A stretch of DNA of 56,713 nucleotides from Ruminococcus sp. (GTDB lineage Bacteria > Bacillota > Clostridia > Oscillospirales > Ruminococcaceae). This document shows positions 1 through 9,235 of the stretch, piece by piece. The translations under genes were made by a program, and so were the position numbers. A model generated the notes under the pieces. The model saw only the letters and a list, made by a program, of their open reading frames with translations. It did no database searches and was not told the DNA's origin. The DNA lies in NCBI GenBank assembly GCA_015066665.1, contig SVNX01000006.1:31462-88174 (forward strand). The letters run 5' to 3'. Positions within the stretch are counted from its first letter, which is position 1; every line of letters starts with the position of its first letter.

Positions 1-3000
1 CATATCTCGAATTCGGCATGTTCGCTGCAAATCCTGACACAGGTTCTGTTGCTTCCTCCAGAGGCGACGGCGAGAACTGTGTAGCTGTTGAAGGCGACGC
101 AGTTTATGTAATGTACTTCCAGGTTCCTGAGACTGCAAAGCCCGGCACTGTATATGAGCTGACACTGGATCCCATTGAGGTTTCCAATGGCGCATATCAG
201 CAGCTGAACCCCACAGTCGTTGCAGGTTCCATCACAATTCCGGAAGAGATCGTTGAGCCCAACCCTGGCTTCATCTGGTCCGTTGAAAAGGTTGAGGCTG
301 AGCCCGGTCAGATCGTTCCCGTACATGTATTTGTAGAGGGCGACCCCGGTACAGCAGGTTATGACGTAGGTCTGAAGGTAGACGGCGGTGCGCTGTCCGC
401 TTCCGATCTGACAATCGAGGATATCATGCAGGGTAACGATGCCGGCGATTCCGAGACATATCTCGAATTCGGCATGTTCGCTGCAAATCCTGACACAGGT
501 TCTGTTGCTTCCTCCAGAGGCGACGGCGAGAACTGTGTAGCTGTTGAAGGCGACGCAGTTTATGTAATGTACTTCCAGGTTCCCGAGACTGCAACTCCCG
601 GCACAGTATATGAGCTGACACTGGATCCCATCGAGGTTTCCAATGGCGCATATCAGCAGCTGTCTCCCGAGGTTGTAGCTGGTTCCATCACCATCAAGGA
701 TGTTGATGAGACTACCACAACAACTGAGGCAACAACAACAGCAGAAACAACCACAACCACAACTACCGTATTCACAGCAACAAGCTCTGAGATCGACGCT
801 GTTTGGAAGATCGGTAAGGTTGAGGTTGAGGCTGGTGCAAAGACCGTTACCGTTCCTGTAACTGTAACAGGCGATACCACCGGTATCAACAGCTATATCC
901 TTGATATGGCTCAGGAGGATGGCCCCGTATTCGATACTGCAGCAGCAGGCGATGCATACGCTTCCCTCGACTTCACATTCAATCCTGATACTCTGGCATT
1001 CGGTGCTACCAACTACACTGCTGATGCAAACGTAGTTGCAGCCGGCGAAGTTGTATTCAACATGGAATTCACATTCGCAGGTGAGGGCGCTGTTGCCGGC
1101 GAGCAGTATGATCTGACCTTCGAGTCCCTGCTGCTCTATGACATCGACATGGTACAGCTGATTCCCACAACTGAGGATGGCTGGATCAAGGTTAAGGATG
1201 CCACAACATCCGAGTCTGAGTTCACTCATGTTTCTTCCGAGATCGATGCTGTTTGGGCAATCGAGAAGGTTGAGATCCCCGCTGGTTCTACTTCCGCAAC
1301 TGTAACTGTAACAGTAACAGGCGATGTAGACGGCATCAATAGCTACATCCTGGATATGGCACAGGAAGCTGGCCCTGTACTCGGCGGTGCAGAAAAGGGC
1401 GGCGCTTATGACGCTCTCGACTTCATCTTCAATGCAGATGGTCTGAAGTTCGGTGCTTCCAACTACACAATCGGCGAGAATGTAGTTGCTGAGGATGGTT
1501 CCATCGTCTTCACAATGACATTCGACTTCCCGGCAGACGTATTCCCTGAGGGTGCACCTGCTGGCGAGCAGTATGACCTCACATTCGAGTCCCTGCTGCT
1601 GTACAATGTTGAGATGGTTCAGCTGATCCCCAAGACTGAGGACGGCTACATCAAGGTTCTGGATGTTGAAACAACAACCACAACTGAGGAAACAACCACA
1701 ACAACAGAAGATACAACTACAACAGAGGACACTACAACTACTGAGGACACAACTACAACTGAGGACACAACTACAACTGAGGAGACAACTACAACAACTG
1801 AGTCTTCCTTCGTTCCTTCTTCTTCCGTAATCGATGCTGTTTGGGCAATCGAGAAGGTTGAGATCCCCGCTGGTTCTACTTCCGCAACTGTAACTGTAAC
1901 AGTAACAGGCGACGTAGACGGCATCAACAGCTACATCCTGGATATGGCACAGGAAGCTGGCCCTGTAATGTCCGACGCAGTTAAGGGCGGCGCTTATGAC
2001 GCTCTCGACTTCATCTTCAATGCAGATGGTCTGAAGTTCGGTGCTTCCAACTACACAATCGGCGAGAATGTAGTTGCTGAGGATGGTTCCATCGTCTTCA
2101 CAATGACATTCGACTTCCCGGCAGACGTATTCCCTGAGGGTGCACCTGCTGGCGAGCAGTATGACCTCACATTCGAGTCCCTGCTGCTGTACAATGTTGA
2201 GATGGTTCAGCTGATCCCCACAACTGAGGACGGCTACATCAAGGTTCTGGATGTTGAAACAACAACCACAACTGAGGAAACAACCACAACAACAGAAGAT
2301 ACAACTACAACAGAGGACACCACCACAACTGAGGAGACTACAACAACTCCTGAGACAACCACAACTGAGGAGACTACAACAACTCCTGAGACAACCACAA
2401 CTGAGGAGACTACAACAACTCCTGAGACAACCACAACTGAGGAGACTACAACAACTCCTGAGACAACCACCACTGAGGAGACCACAACAACTCCTGAGAC
2501 AACCACAACTCCCGAGACAACCACAACTGAGGAGACTACAACAACTCCTGAGACAACCACAACTCCCGAGACAACCACAACTGAGGAGACTACAACAACT
2601 CCTGAGACCACAACAACTCCTGAGACTACTACAACTGAGGAGACCACAACAACTCCTGAAACAACAACCACAACTGAGGCTGTTGCTACATGGACAATCG
2701 GCAACAAGACTGTAACCAAGGGCTCTGCTGAGGCAGCTGCTGTTGAGATCCCGATCACTGTAACAGGTGACACAGGTCTGAACACCTTCAAGTTCGGTCT
2801 GACCATGGAAGGTCTGCCGGTACCCACCTGGACAAAGGGCAACGCTTACGATGCACTTGACATCATCGGCGATGGCGCTAACTTCGGTGGTTCCAACTAC
2901 ACAATTGGCCAGAATGTTGTTGCAGCTGACGGCAGCACCGTTATCGTAATGACATTCGATGTATCCGCACTTGAGCCGGGCACATACCCGATCTCCTTCA

Positions 3001-3743
3001 CAGGCGATGTTGAGGCATACACCATTGATGATGTTGCTCTGAATATCACTGAAGTTGCTGGCTACATCACAATCCTGCCCGAGGACATTACTGTAACTGG
3101 TTACAGATATGAAATCGTTGGCAAGGAAAAGTTCTACTTCTCTCATGATCCGAGAGAGTTCCAGGTTGAAGACCTCGTTGAAACAGTAACACGTTACACT
3201 GTATACTCTGACGGTTCCGAGAGCGAAGGCGAAGTTCTTACTGATCTGAGCATCGTAAGCTTCAACGGCCTCACACCTCAGTCCGTATTTGAGGATCAGG
3301 ATGGCGCTTACTTCGTAGGTACAATTCCTGCAACAATCACTGATGAGTTCGGTACTCAGAACTTCGACGCAGTTGGTACAGCTTACATCGGCGTGAAGGG
3401 TGACGCTACCCTGACCGGCGAGGTAGACGCTAACGACGCTGCTGTTATCCTGGTTTGCGCAGCTGCTTGGGGCGCAGGCAACGATGCATTCATCTACTCT
3501 GATACAGAGGAGATGCTCGAGCTGTTCGCTTACTTCCTGGCTGACGTAACAGGTGAGTCTGAGAACTACGGCGAGGATGGTTCTAACCTCGACGCTAACG
3601 ACGCAGCTAATATCCTGGTATACGCTGCAAGAGCTGGCGCTGGTCTGAATCCGCTGTGGGAAGAAGTTCTTCCTGCTCCGCTGCCGGTTTACACCTATGC
3701 AATTGCACAGGCTAACGGCACTCTGCCCGCAGACAAGGCTTAA
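1..3743 (+). CDS. Cellulosomal scaffoldin, 5'-truncated by the window edge (multi-cohesin, C-terminal X-module and dockerin)
   Basis: Secreted scaffold protein that binds dockerin-bearing enzymes through cohesins and plugs into another scaffoldin through its own dockerin. The reading frame is open from base 3 and the first codons repeat an internal cohesin, so the true start lies upstream. Module order by position: partial cohesin to about 250; cohesins at about 265-700, 785-1200, 1235-1665, 1830-2250 and 2690-3080; Thr-rich linkers (TTTTE/TTTTP units) at 706-771, 1669-1806 and 2257-2685; an X-like module at about 3090-3400; and a dockerin at about 3402-3650. The dockerin has two Ca-binding-type repeats (EVDANDAAVILV and NLDANDAANILV) separated by an unusually long insert. 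Adjacent cohesins are nearly identical. Codon choice (GCT, GTT, ACA) differs from the GCC/GTC-rich neighbours, as expected of a highly expressed gene. No other sca genes follow; aroB does. Confidence 0.9.
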   Translation, partial: YLEFGMFAANPDTGSVASSRGDGENCVAVEGDAVYVMYFQVPETAKPGTVYELTLDPIEVSNGAYQQLNPTVVAGSITIPEEIVEPNPGFIWSVEKVEAEPGQIVPVHVFVEGDPGTAGYDVGLKVDGGALSASDLTIEDIMQGNDAGDSETYLEFGMFAANPDTGSVASSRGDGENCVAVEGDAVYVMYFQVPETATPGTVYELTLDPIEVSNGAYQQLSPEVVAGSITIKDVDETTTTTEATTTAETTTTTTTVFTATSSEIDAVWKIGKVEVEAGAKTVTVPVTVTGDTTGINSYILDMAQEDGPVFDTAAAGDAYASLDFTFNPDTLAFGATNYTADANVVAAGEVVFNMEFTFAGEGAVAGEQYDLTFESLLLYDIDMVQLIPTTEDGWIKVKDATTSESEFTHVSSEIDAVWAIEKVEIPAGSTSATVTVTVTGDVDGINSYILDMAQEAGPVLGGAEKGGAYDALDFIFNADGLKFGASNYTIGENVVAEDGSIVFTMTFDFPADVFPEGAPAGEQYDLTFESLLLYNVEMVQLIPKTEDGYIKVLDVETTTTTEETTTTTEDTTTTEDTTTTEDTTTTEDTTTTEETTTTTESSFVPSSSVIDAVWAIEKVEIPAGSTSATVTVTVTGDVDGINSYILDMAQEAGPVMSDAVKGGAYDALDFIFNADGLKFGASNYTIGENVVAEDGSIVFTMTFDFPADVFPEGAPAGEQYDLTFESLLLYNVEMVQLIPTTEDGYIKVLDVETTTTTEETTTTTEDTTTTEDTTTTEETTTTPETTTTEETTTTPETTTTEETTTTPETTTTEETTTTPETTTTEETTTTPETTTTPETTTTEETTTTPETTTTPETTTTEETTTTPETTTTPETTTTEETTTTPETTTTTEAVATWTIGNKTVTKGSAEAAAVEIPITVTGDTGLNTFKFGLTMEGLPVPTWTKGNAYDALDIIGDGANFGGSNYTIGQNVVAADGSTVIVMTFDVSALEPGTYPISFTGDVEAYTIDDVALNITEVAGYITILPEDITVTGYRYEIVGKEKFYFSHDPREFQVEDLVETVTRYTVYSDGSESEGEVLTDLSIVSFNGLTPQSVFEDQDGAYFVGTIPATITDEFGTQNFDAVGTAYIGVKGDATLTGEVDANDAAVILVCAAAWGAGNDAFIYSDTEEMLELFAYFLADVTGESENYGEDGSNLDANDAANILVYAARAGAGLNPLWEEVLPAPLPVYTYAIAQANGTLPADKA

Positions 3744-3752
3744 TCAAATCAC

Positions 3753-3781
3753 AAAAGACCTCCCTTCGGGGAGGTCTTTTC
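3753..3781 (+). terminator. Rho-independent terminator of the scaffoldin gene
   Basis: A GACCTCCC/GGGAGGTC stem with a TTCG-type loop is followed by TTTT, ten bases after the scaffoldin stop codon. Confidence 0.92.
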
Positions 3782-3820
3782 TTACTGCAAAATTTCATCA
3801 CTTTAAATAGCGAAAAACCC

Positions 3821-3849
3821 TTGACAAAATTGCGTAAATGCGATATCAT
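3821..3849 (+). promoter_or_regulatory. Promoter of aroB
   Basis: TTGACA (3821-3826), a 17-base spacer and TATCAT (3844-3849) precede aroB. This is a near-consensus housekeeping sigma promoter. Confidence 0.8.
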
Positions 3850-3904
3850 TAGAACAGTGATTTCATAATGCAGGCGATTGTCCTGCAGATCGGAGGCAAT
3901 GGAT

Positions 3905-4948
3905 ATGAAGAAAATACATGTCGGTGTGGGTAAGCCCTATGACGTTCTGATCGAGCGGGGTATCGTGAAACGATGCGGCGAGCTGATTGCTCCGCTGACG
4001 AAGACCCGAACCTGCGCTGTCATCACCGATGACAACGTGAACGCACTCTATGCCGATACAGTGCAGCAGTCGCTGGAGGCAGAGGGCTTCACCGTTTCTA
4101 AGTTTGTCTTCCCCCACGGTGAGGCGTCCAAGTGTGCAGAGACACTGCTTGCGATCTATGCATTCCTTTGTGAACATAACATCACCCGCAGCGATTGCCT
4201 GATCGCTCTCGGCGGCGGCGTTGTCGGCGATATTACCGGTTTTGCCGCTGCGACTTTTCTCAGAGGCATGCAGTATATTCAGATCCCGACTTCGCTCCTT
4301 GCGCAGGTGGATTCGTCCGTCGGCGGCAAAACGGCCATTGACCTGCCGCAGGGCAAGAACCTCGTCGGCGCCTTCAAGCAGCCCGCTGTCGTGCTCTGCG
4401 ATCCCGATGTGCTTTCCACCCTCCCGAAAGCCTTCCTTGCGGACGGCATGGGTGAGGTCATCAAGTATGGCATGATCCGTGATGCCGCCCTCTTTGATCT
4501 GCTCTGTGAGAATGATCTTGCGAGTGTTTCCGCACATTTTGATGAAATCATCCCCGCCTGCGTCGGCATCAAGAGAGATGTCGTGGAGCATGATGAGTTC
4601 GACACCGGCGAGCGTATGATCCTGAATTTCGGCCACACCATCGGCCATGCGATTGAGGCCTATTATCATTACGAAACCTACAGTCACGGCAGTGCAGTCG
4701 CCGCCGGTATGTGCATTGTCACAAAACACTGCGGCAGTGCAGAGGATTATGCACGTCTCTGCGCGTGTGTTCGCCGGTATGAGCTGCCCACCGATGTGCC
4801 TGTTCCCGCATCCGAGCTGGCGGCACACTGCGGCAACGATAAGAAGCGTGCCGGCAGCAAGCTGCGCTACATCGTCTGCGATCCGATCGGTTCTGCACAG
4901 ATCCGTACCGTGACCTTTGAGGAGTTTTGTGCCGTATTTGCAGACTGA
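3905..4948 (+). CDS. aroB: 3-dehydroquinate synthase
   Basis: Second step of the shikimate pathway: NAD- and metal-dependent cyclisation of DAHP to 3-dehydroquinate in the cytoplasm. The 347-residue product has the family NAD-binding stretch ALGGGVVGDITGFAA, the QVDSSVGGKTAID segment, and the metal-binding motif GHTIGHAIE with an upstream Glu (GMGEVIKYG). The start is set at 3905 because GGAGG (3892-3896) lies eight bases upstream; ATG 3899 is too close and ATG 3878 has no ribosome site. It has its own promoter, and aroC follows 95 bases downstream with a second promoter, so the pair supplies chorismate for aromatic amino acids. Confidence 0.96.
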   Translation: MKKIHVGVGKPYDVLIERGIVKRCGELIAPLTKTRTCAVITDDNVNALYADTVQQSLEAEGFTVSKFVFPHGEASKCAETLLAIYAFLCEHNITRSDCLIALGGGVVGDITGFAAATFLRGMQYIQIPTSLLAQVDSSVGGKTAIDLPQGKNLVGAFKQPAVVLCDPDVLSTLPKAFLADGMGEVIKYGMIRDAALFDLLCENDLASVSAHFDEIIPACVGIKRDVVEHDEFDTGERMILNFGHTIGHAIEAYYHYETYSHGSAVAAGMCIVTKHCGSAEDYARLCACVRRYELPTDVPVPASELAAHCGNDKKRAGSKLRYIVCDPIGSAQIRTVTFEEFCAVFAD

Positions 4949-4977
4949 GATTCCGGCGGACAAACCATGAAAAATAG

Positions 4978-5006
4978 TTGAAATTTTCTGCCGGATATGC
5001 TATAAT
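4978..5006 (+). promoter_or_regulatory. Promoter of aroC
   Basis: TTGAAA (4978-4983), 17 bases, TATAAT (5001-5006). It lies between aroB and aroC, so aroC and its followers can be transcribed independently of aroB. Confidence 0.82.
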
Positions 5007-5043
5007 AAGAATGATTGCAAAACAAGCTTAGGAGGAAACGCCA

Positions 5044-6141
5044 ATGGCATCTTTTTGGAATAACCGCATTTCTGTTTCCATTTTCGGAGAATCCCATGGC
5101 CCCGCCATCGGCGTGACCATTGATAATCTGCCGCCCGGCGAATTCATTGATACGGACAAGCTCCGTGAATTCATGGATCGCCGTGCTCCCAAGAGCGACG
5201 GCACAACCACTCCCCGCAAGGAGAAGGATCTTTGTCAGGTGATGTCCGGTCTGCTCAATGACCGCACCACCGGAACCCCCCTCTGTGCGTTTATCCAGAA
5301 TACGGATACCCGCTCAAAGGACTATTCCAATCTCTCGAAGCTCCCCCGTCCCGGCCACGCCGATTATACCGGTGCACTCCGCTACAGAGGCTTCAACGAT
5401 GTGCGGGGCGGCGGTCATTTTTCCGGCCGTCTTACTGCACCTCTGTGCTTTGCCGGTGCTGTCTGCGGACAGATCCTTGAACGCAGAGGCATCTATGTCG
5501 GTGCGCATATCGCCGAGATTCACGGTATTAAAGACGATGAGTTCGATCATGTGAACGTCACAAAGGAGGATATCCTCGCTGTAAGAGGCAAGGGCTTCCC
5601 GGTGATCCGCAATGCGCAGGGCAAGAAGATGCAGGAGGATATTCTGGCCGCTTCCAAAGGCGGTGAGTCCCTCGGCGGTCTGATCGAGTGCGTGGCTGTC
5701 AATGTTCCCGCAGGCATCGGTTCTCCGATTTTCGATGGCCTCGAGAACACCATTGCCCAGCTGATCTTCGGCATTCCCGCTGTCAAGGGCCTCGAATTCG
5801 GTGCCGGCTTTGCTGTTGCTGAAATGGTCGGCAGCCAGAATAATGATAGCTTTTATGTGGATGATCAGGGTCATGTCAAGACCCGTACCAATCACCATGG
5901 CGGCATCCTTGGCGGCATTTCTTCCGGCATGCCCATTACGCTGCGTGTGGCCATCAAGCCCACCGCATCGATCGGCAAGCCCCAGGAGACCATCAACATG
6001 TCCTCCATGGAAAATGATACTCTCGTGGTGCACGGCCGCCACGACCCCTGTATCGTCGCAAGAGCCGTACCCTGCGTGGAAGCCGCTGTGAACATTGCTC
6101 TGCTCTCTCACATGCTGGACTACCCGCATTTCACTGAATAA
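5044..6141 (+). CDS. aroC: Chorismate synthase
   Basis: Final shikimate-pathway enzyme: FMN-dependent anti-1,4-elimination of phosphate from EPSP to give chorismate. The 365-residue protein starts with the family hallmark NRISVSIFGESHG, carries the RPGHADYTG and FSGRLTAP signatures and a C-terminal RHDPCIVARAVP motif. GGAGG lies seven bases before the ATG. Its TAA stop shares one base with the ATG of the DUF4364 gene, so they are translationally coupled. Confidence 0.97.
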   Translation: MASFWNNRISVSIFGESHGPAIGVTIDNLPPGEFIDTDKLREFMDRRAPKSDGTTTPRKEKDLCQVMSGLLNDRTTGTPLCAFIQNTDTRSKDYSNLSKLPRPGHADYTGALRYRGFNDVRGGGHFSGRLTAPLCFAGAVCGQILERRGIYVGAHIAEIHGIKDDEFDHVNVTKEDILAVRGKGFPVIRNAQGKKMQEDILAASKGGESLGGLIECVAVNVPAGIGSPIFDGLENTIAQLIFGIPAVKGLEFGAGFAVAEMVGSQNNDSFYVDDQGHVKTRTNHHGGILGGISSGMPITLRVAIKPTASIGKPQETINMSSMENDTLVVHGRHDPCIVARAVPCVEAAVNIALLSHMLDYPHFTE

Positions 6142-6746
6142 TGAAAAAACAGATGCGTGACGAGAATCTTCTGAAGATTTCCGAGCTCGCCGACCGCAGT
6201 GTAACGGATGCATCCGTTGCCAGTGTCCTTCTGTGTTATATGATGTATCGTGTGAATGAGCCGATGGACGCCGAGCTGCTCTATGAGATCGCCGTCGCCG
6301 GTGAAATCATCAACTACTTCACTTATCAGGAGACCCTGCAGACCCTGCGGAGCAATGGTTCCGTCACCGTGGAAGAGAACGAAAAGGGCGAGTCGCTGTA
6401 TGCACTGACCGACAAGGGCGAGGCCTGCGCAAGACGTCTGAAGACCTTTGCCGCCAAGTCCTACCGTGATCACATTGTCGTGGCCGCAAAGCGTGCGCTT
6501 GAGCGCCGGAAGAACCGTGACGATGTGAAGGTGAACTATATCCATCTCGACACCGGATGCCAGCTCCATGTGAGTCTGACCGATCAGGGGATGACACTGC
6601 TCGATCTGACACTCTTCACCCCCGATGAGAAGCAGGCACACATCCTTGGCGAACGTGTTCTGTCCAATCCTTCGGCGTTCTATCATAATGTCCTGCAGGC
6701 GGCCATGAAGAATGAGGAAGAGCCGTTTGACCTGACGGATAATTGA
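6141..6746 (+). CDS. DUF4364 family protein (winged-helix-like)
   Basis: A 201-residue cytosolic protein resembling the Firmicutes DUF4364 family. The N-terminal 90 residues read as a winged-helix-like domain: helices around VTDASVASVLLCYMM and YFTYQETLQTLRSNG, then a wing (NEKGESLYALTDKG). This suggests a small DNA-binding or regulatory protein. Its biochemical role is not established. The start overlaps the aroC stop (TAATG), and the next gene begins eight bases after its own stop, so it is the third gene of the aro transcription unit. Confidence 0.75.
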   Translation: MKKQMRDENLLKISELADRSVTDASVASVLLCYMMYRVNEPMDAELLYEIAVAGEIINYFTYQETLQTLRSNGSVTVEENEKGESLYALTDKGEACARRLKTFAAKSYRDHIVVAAKRALERRKNRDDVKVNYIHLDTGCQLHVSLTDQGMTLLDLTLFTPDEKQAHILGERVLSNPSAFYHNVLQAAMKNEEEPFDLTDN

Positions 6747-6754
6747 GGTGAACC

Positions 6755-7018
6755 ATGGAGTATCGTGTTGCCGTGATCGGCATTATTGTAGAAAATCCGG
6801 ATGCGGTCGATCCGCTCAATGCTCTGCTGCATGAATATGCGGCACACATCATCGGCCGGATGGGCATCCCTCACAAGGCAAGGGGCATCAGTATCATCAG
6901 CATCACCGTCGATGCACCGCAGGATGTGATCAGTGCCCTGTCCGGAAGAATCGGCAGACTGTCCGGCGTGACAGCCAAGGCCGCCTATTCCAGTCTCAAA
7001 TACGAAGAAAAAGCATAG
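6755..7018 (+). CDS. TM1266-type putative iron-only hydrogenase system regulator (ACT-like)
   Basis: An 87-residue protein matching the small ferredoxin-fold/NikR-C-terminus-like family often annotated as 'iron-only hydrogenase system regulator'. Family features visible: VAVIGIIVENPD at the N-terminus, LLHEYAAHIIGRMGIPHKARGISIISI in the middle, and VISALSGRIGRLSGV near the end. No DNA-binding domain is present, so it may sense a ligand or act through a partner. It follows the DUF4364 gene by eight bases, with GAGGTG before the ATG. No hydrogenase maturation gene lies in the window. The stop codon is inside the terminator stem. Confidence 0.8.
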   Translation: MEYRVAVIGIIVENPDAVDPLNALLHEYAAHIIGRMGIPHKARGISIISITVDAPQDVISALSGRIGRLSGVTAKAAYSSLKYEEKA

Positions 7019-7041
7019 CCCCAAGGCTATGCTTTTTGTTT
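7008..7041. terminator. Bidirectional terminator between the aro unit and the minus-strand lipoprotein
   Basis: AAAAAGCATAGCC/GGCTATGCTTTTT is a long stem with A- and T-tracts on both sides. It serves the plus-strand gene ending at 7018 and the minus-strand gene ending at 7050. Confidence 0.9.
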
Positions 7042-7049
7042 TGATGCAA

Positions 7050-8072
7050 TTACTTCAGTTCCAGCTTCTCAAAATCCGCAAGCGTTTCCGCAGCAACGTC
7101 CTCACAATAGGTACGGGTCACCTCGTACAGGACGCCGTCTTCCTTGTAGTAGTATACATACATGGTCACATGATGCGGTGCAAGTGCCGTGTTCACGCAG
7201 CTTGTCAGCCATGCATCATGACCGAATACGGTGGATTCCGTTGTGGTCAGTTCCGAGATGGAAGGCTCTGTCTCATAGGCATCGTAAATGGCCTTGGCAG
7301 CTTCTTCCGGAGTCAGATCATCCTCCATACCCACGATCTTGCAGCGGGTGATGTAGTCGCATTCGCTGTTGGAAAGACGACGCTCCAGTACGATGGAAGC
7401 TTCATCCGTAAAGGTCGCCACCCAGTCGCCGTTGTAGGTCAGCGTGAAGTGCTTGGCCTCATGCGTGCCGCCATCCTTTCCGTCCTTGCCGAAGAACACA
7501 AGGCTCTTGAGGATATTGTCACGCTCGGTCTGGTAGCTCTCCTTGGATTCCTCTGAATAGGCTGTGAAGAGCATGAACAGGGAGCCGTTGCCGTTGCAGA
7601 CAAGCTGCATATCCGAAGAGATTGTCACACCGCCGGCGGACATGCTGCAGGTGATGCTGTAGCCGTCCATGCCGTTGATCTCACAGACTTCGCCGGTGAC
7701 GTTTTCATAGCCCTGTGCCTCGAGATCGGTCTTCATGCCCGCACCGAATGCCTCGGCACTCATATGCACCTCTACAAGCTCCATAACACCGATGTAAGCC
7801 TGATCCTCTTCCTTCTCACCATCACGGCGGAATACATAGTTATAATTGCCGCCGCCGTCAAACTCAGTGTAGTCCTCACTGACAGAGAAGTGGTGTGCAG
7901 TCAGGGTGTAGCCAACGGTGCCCTCGGGATCCTCAAACTCGGGCAGTGTACTTTCCACATCGCTTTGTACAGCGGGATCGGCAGCAGAATTTTCGGTCTT
8001 GTCGCCGCCGCAGCCAAAGAGCATGGCACTGCATGCAAGCAGTGCAAGCAGGGGTATCAGTTTACGTTTCAT
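7050..8072 (-). CDS. Lipoprotein of unknown function (paralogue of the upstream gene)
   Basis: A 340-residue lipoprotein with a Lys/Arg start, hydrophobic stretch and lipobox LFGCGG, so the mature N-terminus is Cys21. After a charged linker there are two similar halves, each beginning with an 'HFSVSEDY'/'HFTLTYNG' strand and ending in a helix. This suggests an internally duplicated alpha/beta domain. No family was recognised. It aligns over most of its length with the protein encoded at 8088-9089 (shared HMSAEAF, SNSECDY-type and LADFEKL segments), which lies 15 bases upstream in the same transcript. Probably exposed on the outer face of the membrane. Confidence 0.8.
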   Translation of the reverse strand: MKRKLIPLLALLACSAMLFGCGGDKTENSAADPAVQSDVESTLPEFEDPEGTVGYTLTAHHFSVSEDYTEFDGGGNYNYVFRRDGEKEEDQAYIGVMELVEVHMSAEAFGAGMKTDLEAQGYENVTGEVCEINGMDGYSITCSMSAGGVTISSDMQLVCNGNGSLFMLFTAYSEESKESYQTERDNILKSLVFFGKDGKDGGTHEAKHFTLTYNGDWVATFTDEASIVLERRLSNSECDYITRCKIVGMEDDLTPEEAAKAIYDAYETEPSISELTTTESTVFGHDAWLTSCVNTALAPHHVTMYVYYYKEDGVLYEVTRTYCEDVAAETLADFEKLELK

Positions 8073-8087
8073 TTCAGTTCCTCCAAA

Positions 8088-9089
8088 TTATTGCAGTGTA
8101 AGTTCTTCCAGATCGGCCAGTGCCGTATCGCTGCAGTCCTCGCAGCAGCGGAACATGATCTGGTACACGACATCATTTTCCTCAAAAAATCCATACTGGA
8201 TCACGATCCTGTGCGTGAGCACCTCCATTGTATAGCCGACGGTGATGACATCCTTGCCGAGCATGCGGCCCGTGCCGGTCGTCACCTCACCGTGCGCCTG
8301 CAGATCACGCATGCACTGGTCGGCTGCATCCTGCGGCGTCAGACCGGCCTGACTCACACCGAAGATGAGCTTTGTGAAATAGTCACATTCACTCTGCGCC
8401 ACACGCCGGCCGAGATCAAAATCCACACGGCTGTGGTCGGCAAGATACCACGCATCGCTGTAATCAAGCGTGAAATGGTCGAATTTCGCAGTGCCGCCCG
8501 TGCCGGCGGCCTTGCCGGTGTAGGTGACGGATTCGAGGATTTTCATGATTTCGGTCTCGTACGTCTCCTTTGCCGTTTCAGGATAGGTGGCAAAGATCAC
8601 AAAGAGCGAGCCGTCGCCCTCGCTGATGCAGGAATACCCCGCCTGCACACGGGTGCCGTCCTCGAGATAGCTGCCGCTGAAGCGGAAGCAGTCCTTGCCG
8701 AGGTCGGGGATTGCATCCGTCTGGATGTCCTCAAAGCCATCCTCCTCAAAATCCGGCATGATGCCTTCAGAAAATGCCGCCGCGCTCATGTGCTGGTCGG
8801 GCAGCTCGATGATGGCAAGAAGCGTCAGATCGTCTTCCGACTCACCGGTTTTCCGGAAAGCAAAGTTGTAGTCCTCGCTGTTTTTCATGGTCGTGAAGGC
8901 ATCACTGACAGTGAAGTCGAACTTCTGGCAGCGATAACTGGTGCGTTCTTCAGGCGGTTCGGTCGGGAATTCCGTGGCTGCCGTTGTCGGTGCCGTGGTT
9001 TCCTGAACGGGGGCAGAGGTGCCGCCGCATGCGGAAATGCACAGTACGAATGCCGTCAGAAACGCGGATAATGCAAGTTTTGATTTCAT
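8088..9089 (-). CDS. Lipoprotein of unknown function (paralogue of the downstream gene)
   Basis: A 333-residue lipoprotein with lipobox ISACGG (Cys21) and a Thr/Pro-rich tether, then the same two-part fold as its neighbour. Shared landmarks are YNFAFRKTGESEDD, DQHMSAAAFSEG, VAQSECDYFTKL and the C-terminal ALADLEELTLQ. It is first in a two-gene unit with promoter TTGACA-N17-TACAAT (9140-9168, minus strand). The pair is a tandem duplication that has diverged considerably. Function unknown. Confidence 0.8.
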   Translation of the reverse strand: MKSKLALSAFLTAFVLCISACGGTSAPVQETTAPTTAATEFPTEPPEERTSYRCQKFDFTVSDAFTTMKNSEDYNFAFRKTGESEDDLTLLAIIELPDQHMSAAAFSEGIMPDFEEDGFEDIQTDAIPDLGKDCFRFSGSYLEDGTRVQAGYSCISEGDGSLFVIFATYPETAKETYETEIMKILESVTYTGKAAGTGGTAKFDHFTLDYSDAWYLADHSRVDFDLGRRVAQSECDYFTKLIFGVSQAGLTPQDAADQCMRDLQAHGEVTTGTGRMLGKDVITVGYTMEVLTHRIVIQYGFFEENDVVYQIMFRCCEDCSDTALADLEELTLQ

Positions 9090-9139
9090 ATGTCATCCTC
9101 CATAAAAGATGGCGGGATTTCGTCAGGGTCACTTGTTTT

Positions 9140-9168
9140 ATTGTAACACACGAAAGGGATTTTGTCAA
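9140..9168 (-). promoter_or_regulatory. Promoter of the lipoprotein pair
   Basis: On the minus strand TTGACA (9168-9163), 17 bases, TACAAT (9145-9140), about 50 bases before the first lipoprotein start. Confidence 0.8.
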
Positions 9169-9235
9169 GGAGTGGGGGGGCTAACAGGGCAACAGCATTT
9201 ACTGATTGAGTTACGCTTTTTTGAAAAGTGCAGTA

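Noticed and set aside
1669..2685. Thr-codon repeats considered as a CRISPR-like or satellite array
   Set aside because: In frame, codon-periodic and within a protein linker; no spacer-repeat structure.
2234..2842. Val-rich minus-strand frame opposite the scaffoldin Thr linker
   Set aside because: Complement of Thr codons reads as Val; a low-complexity artefact.
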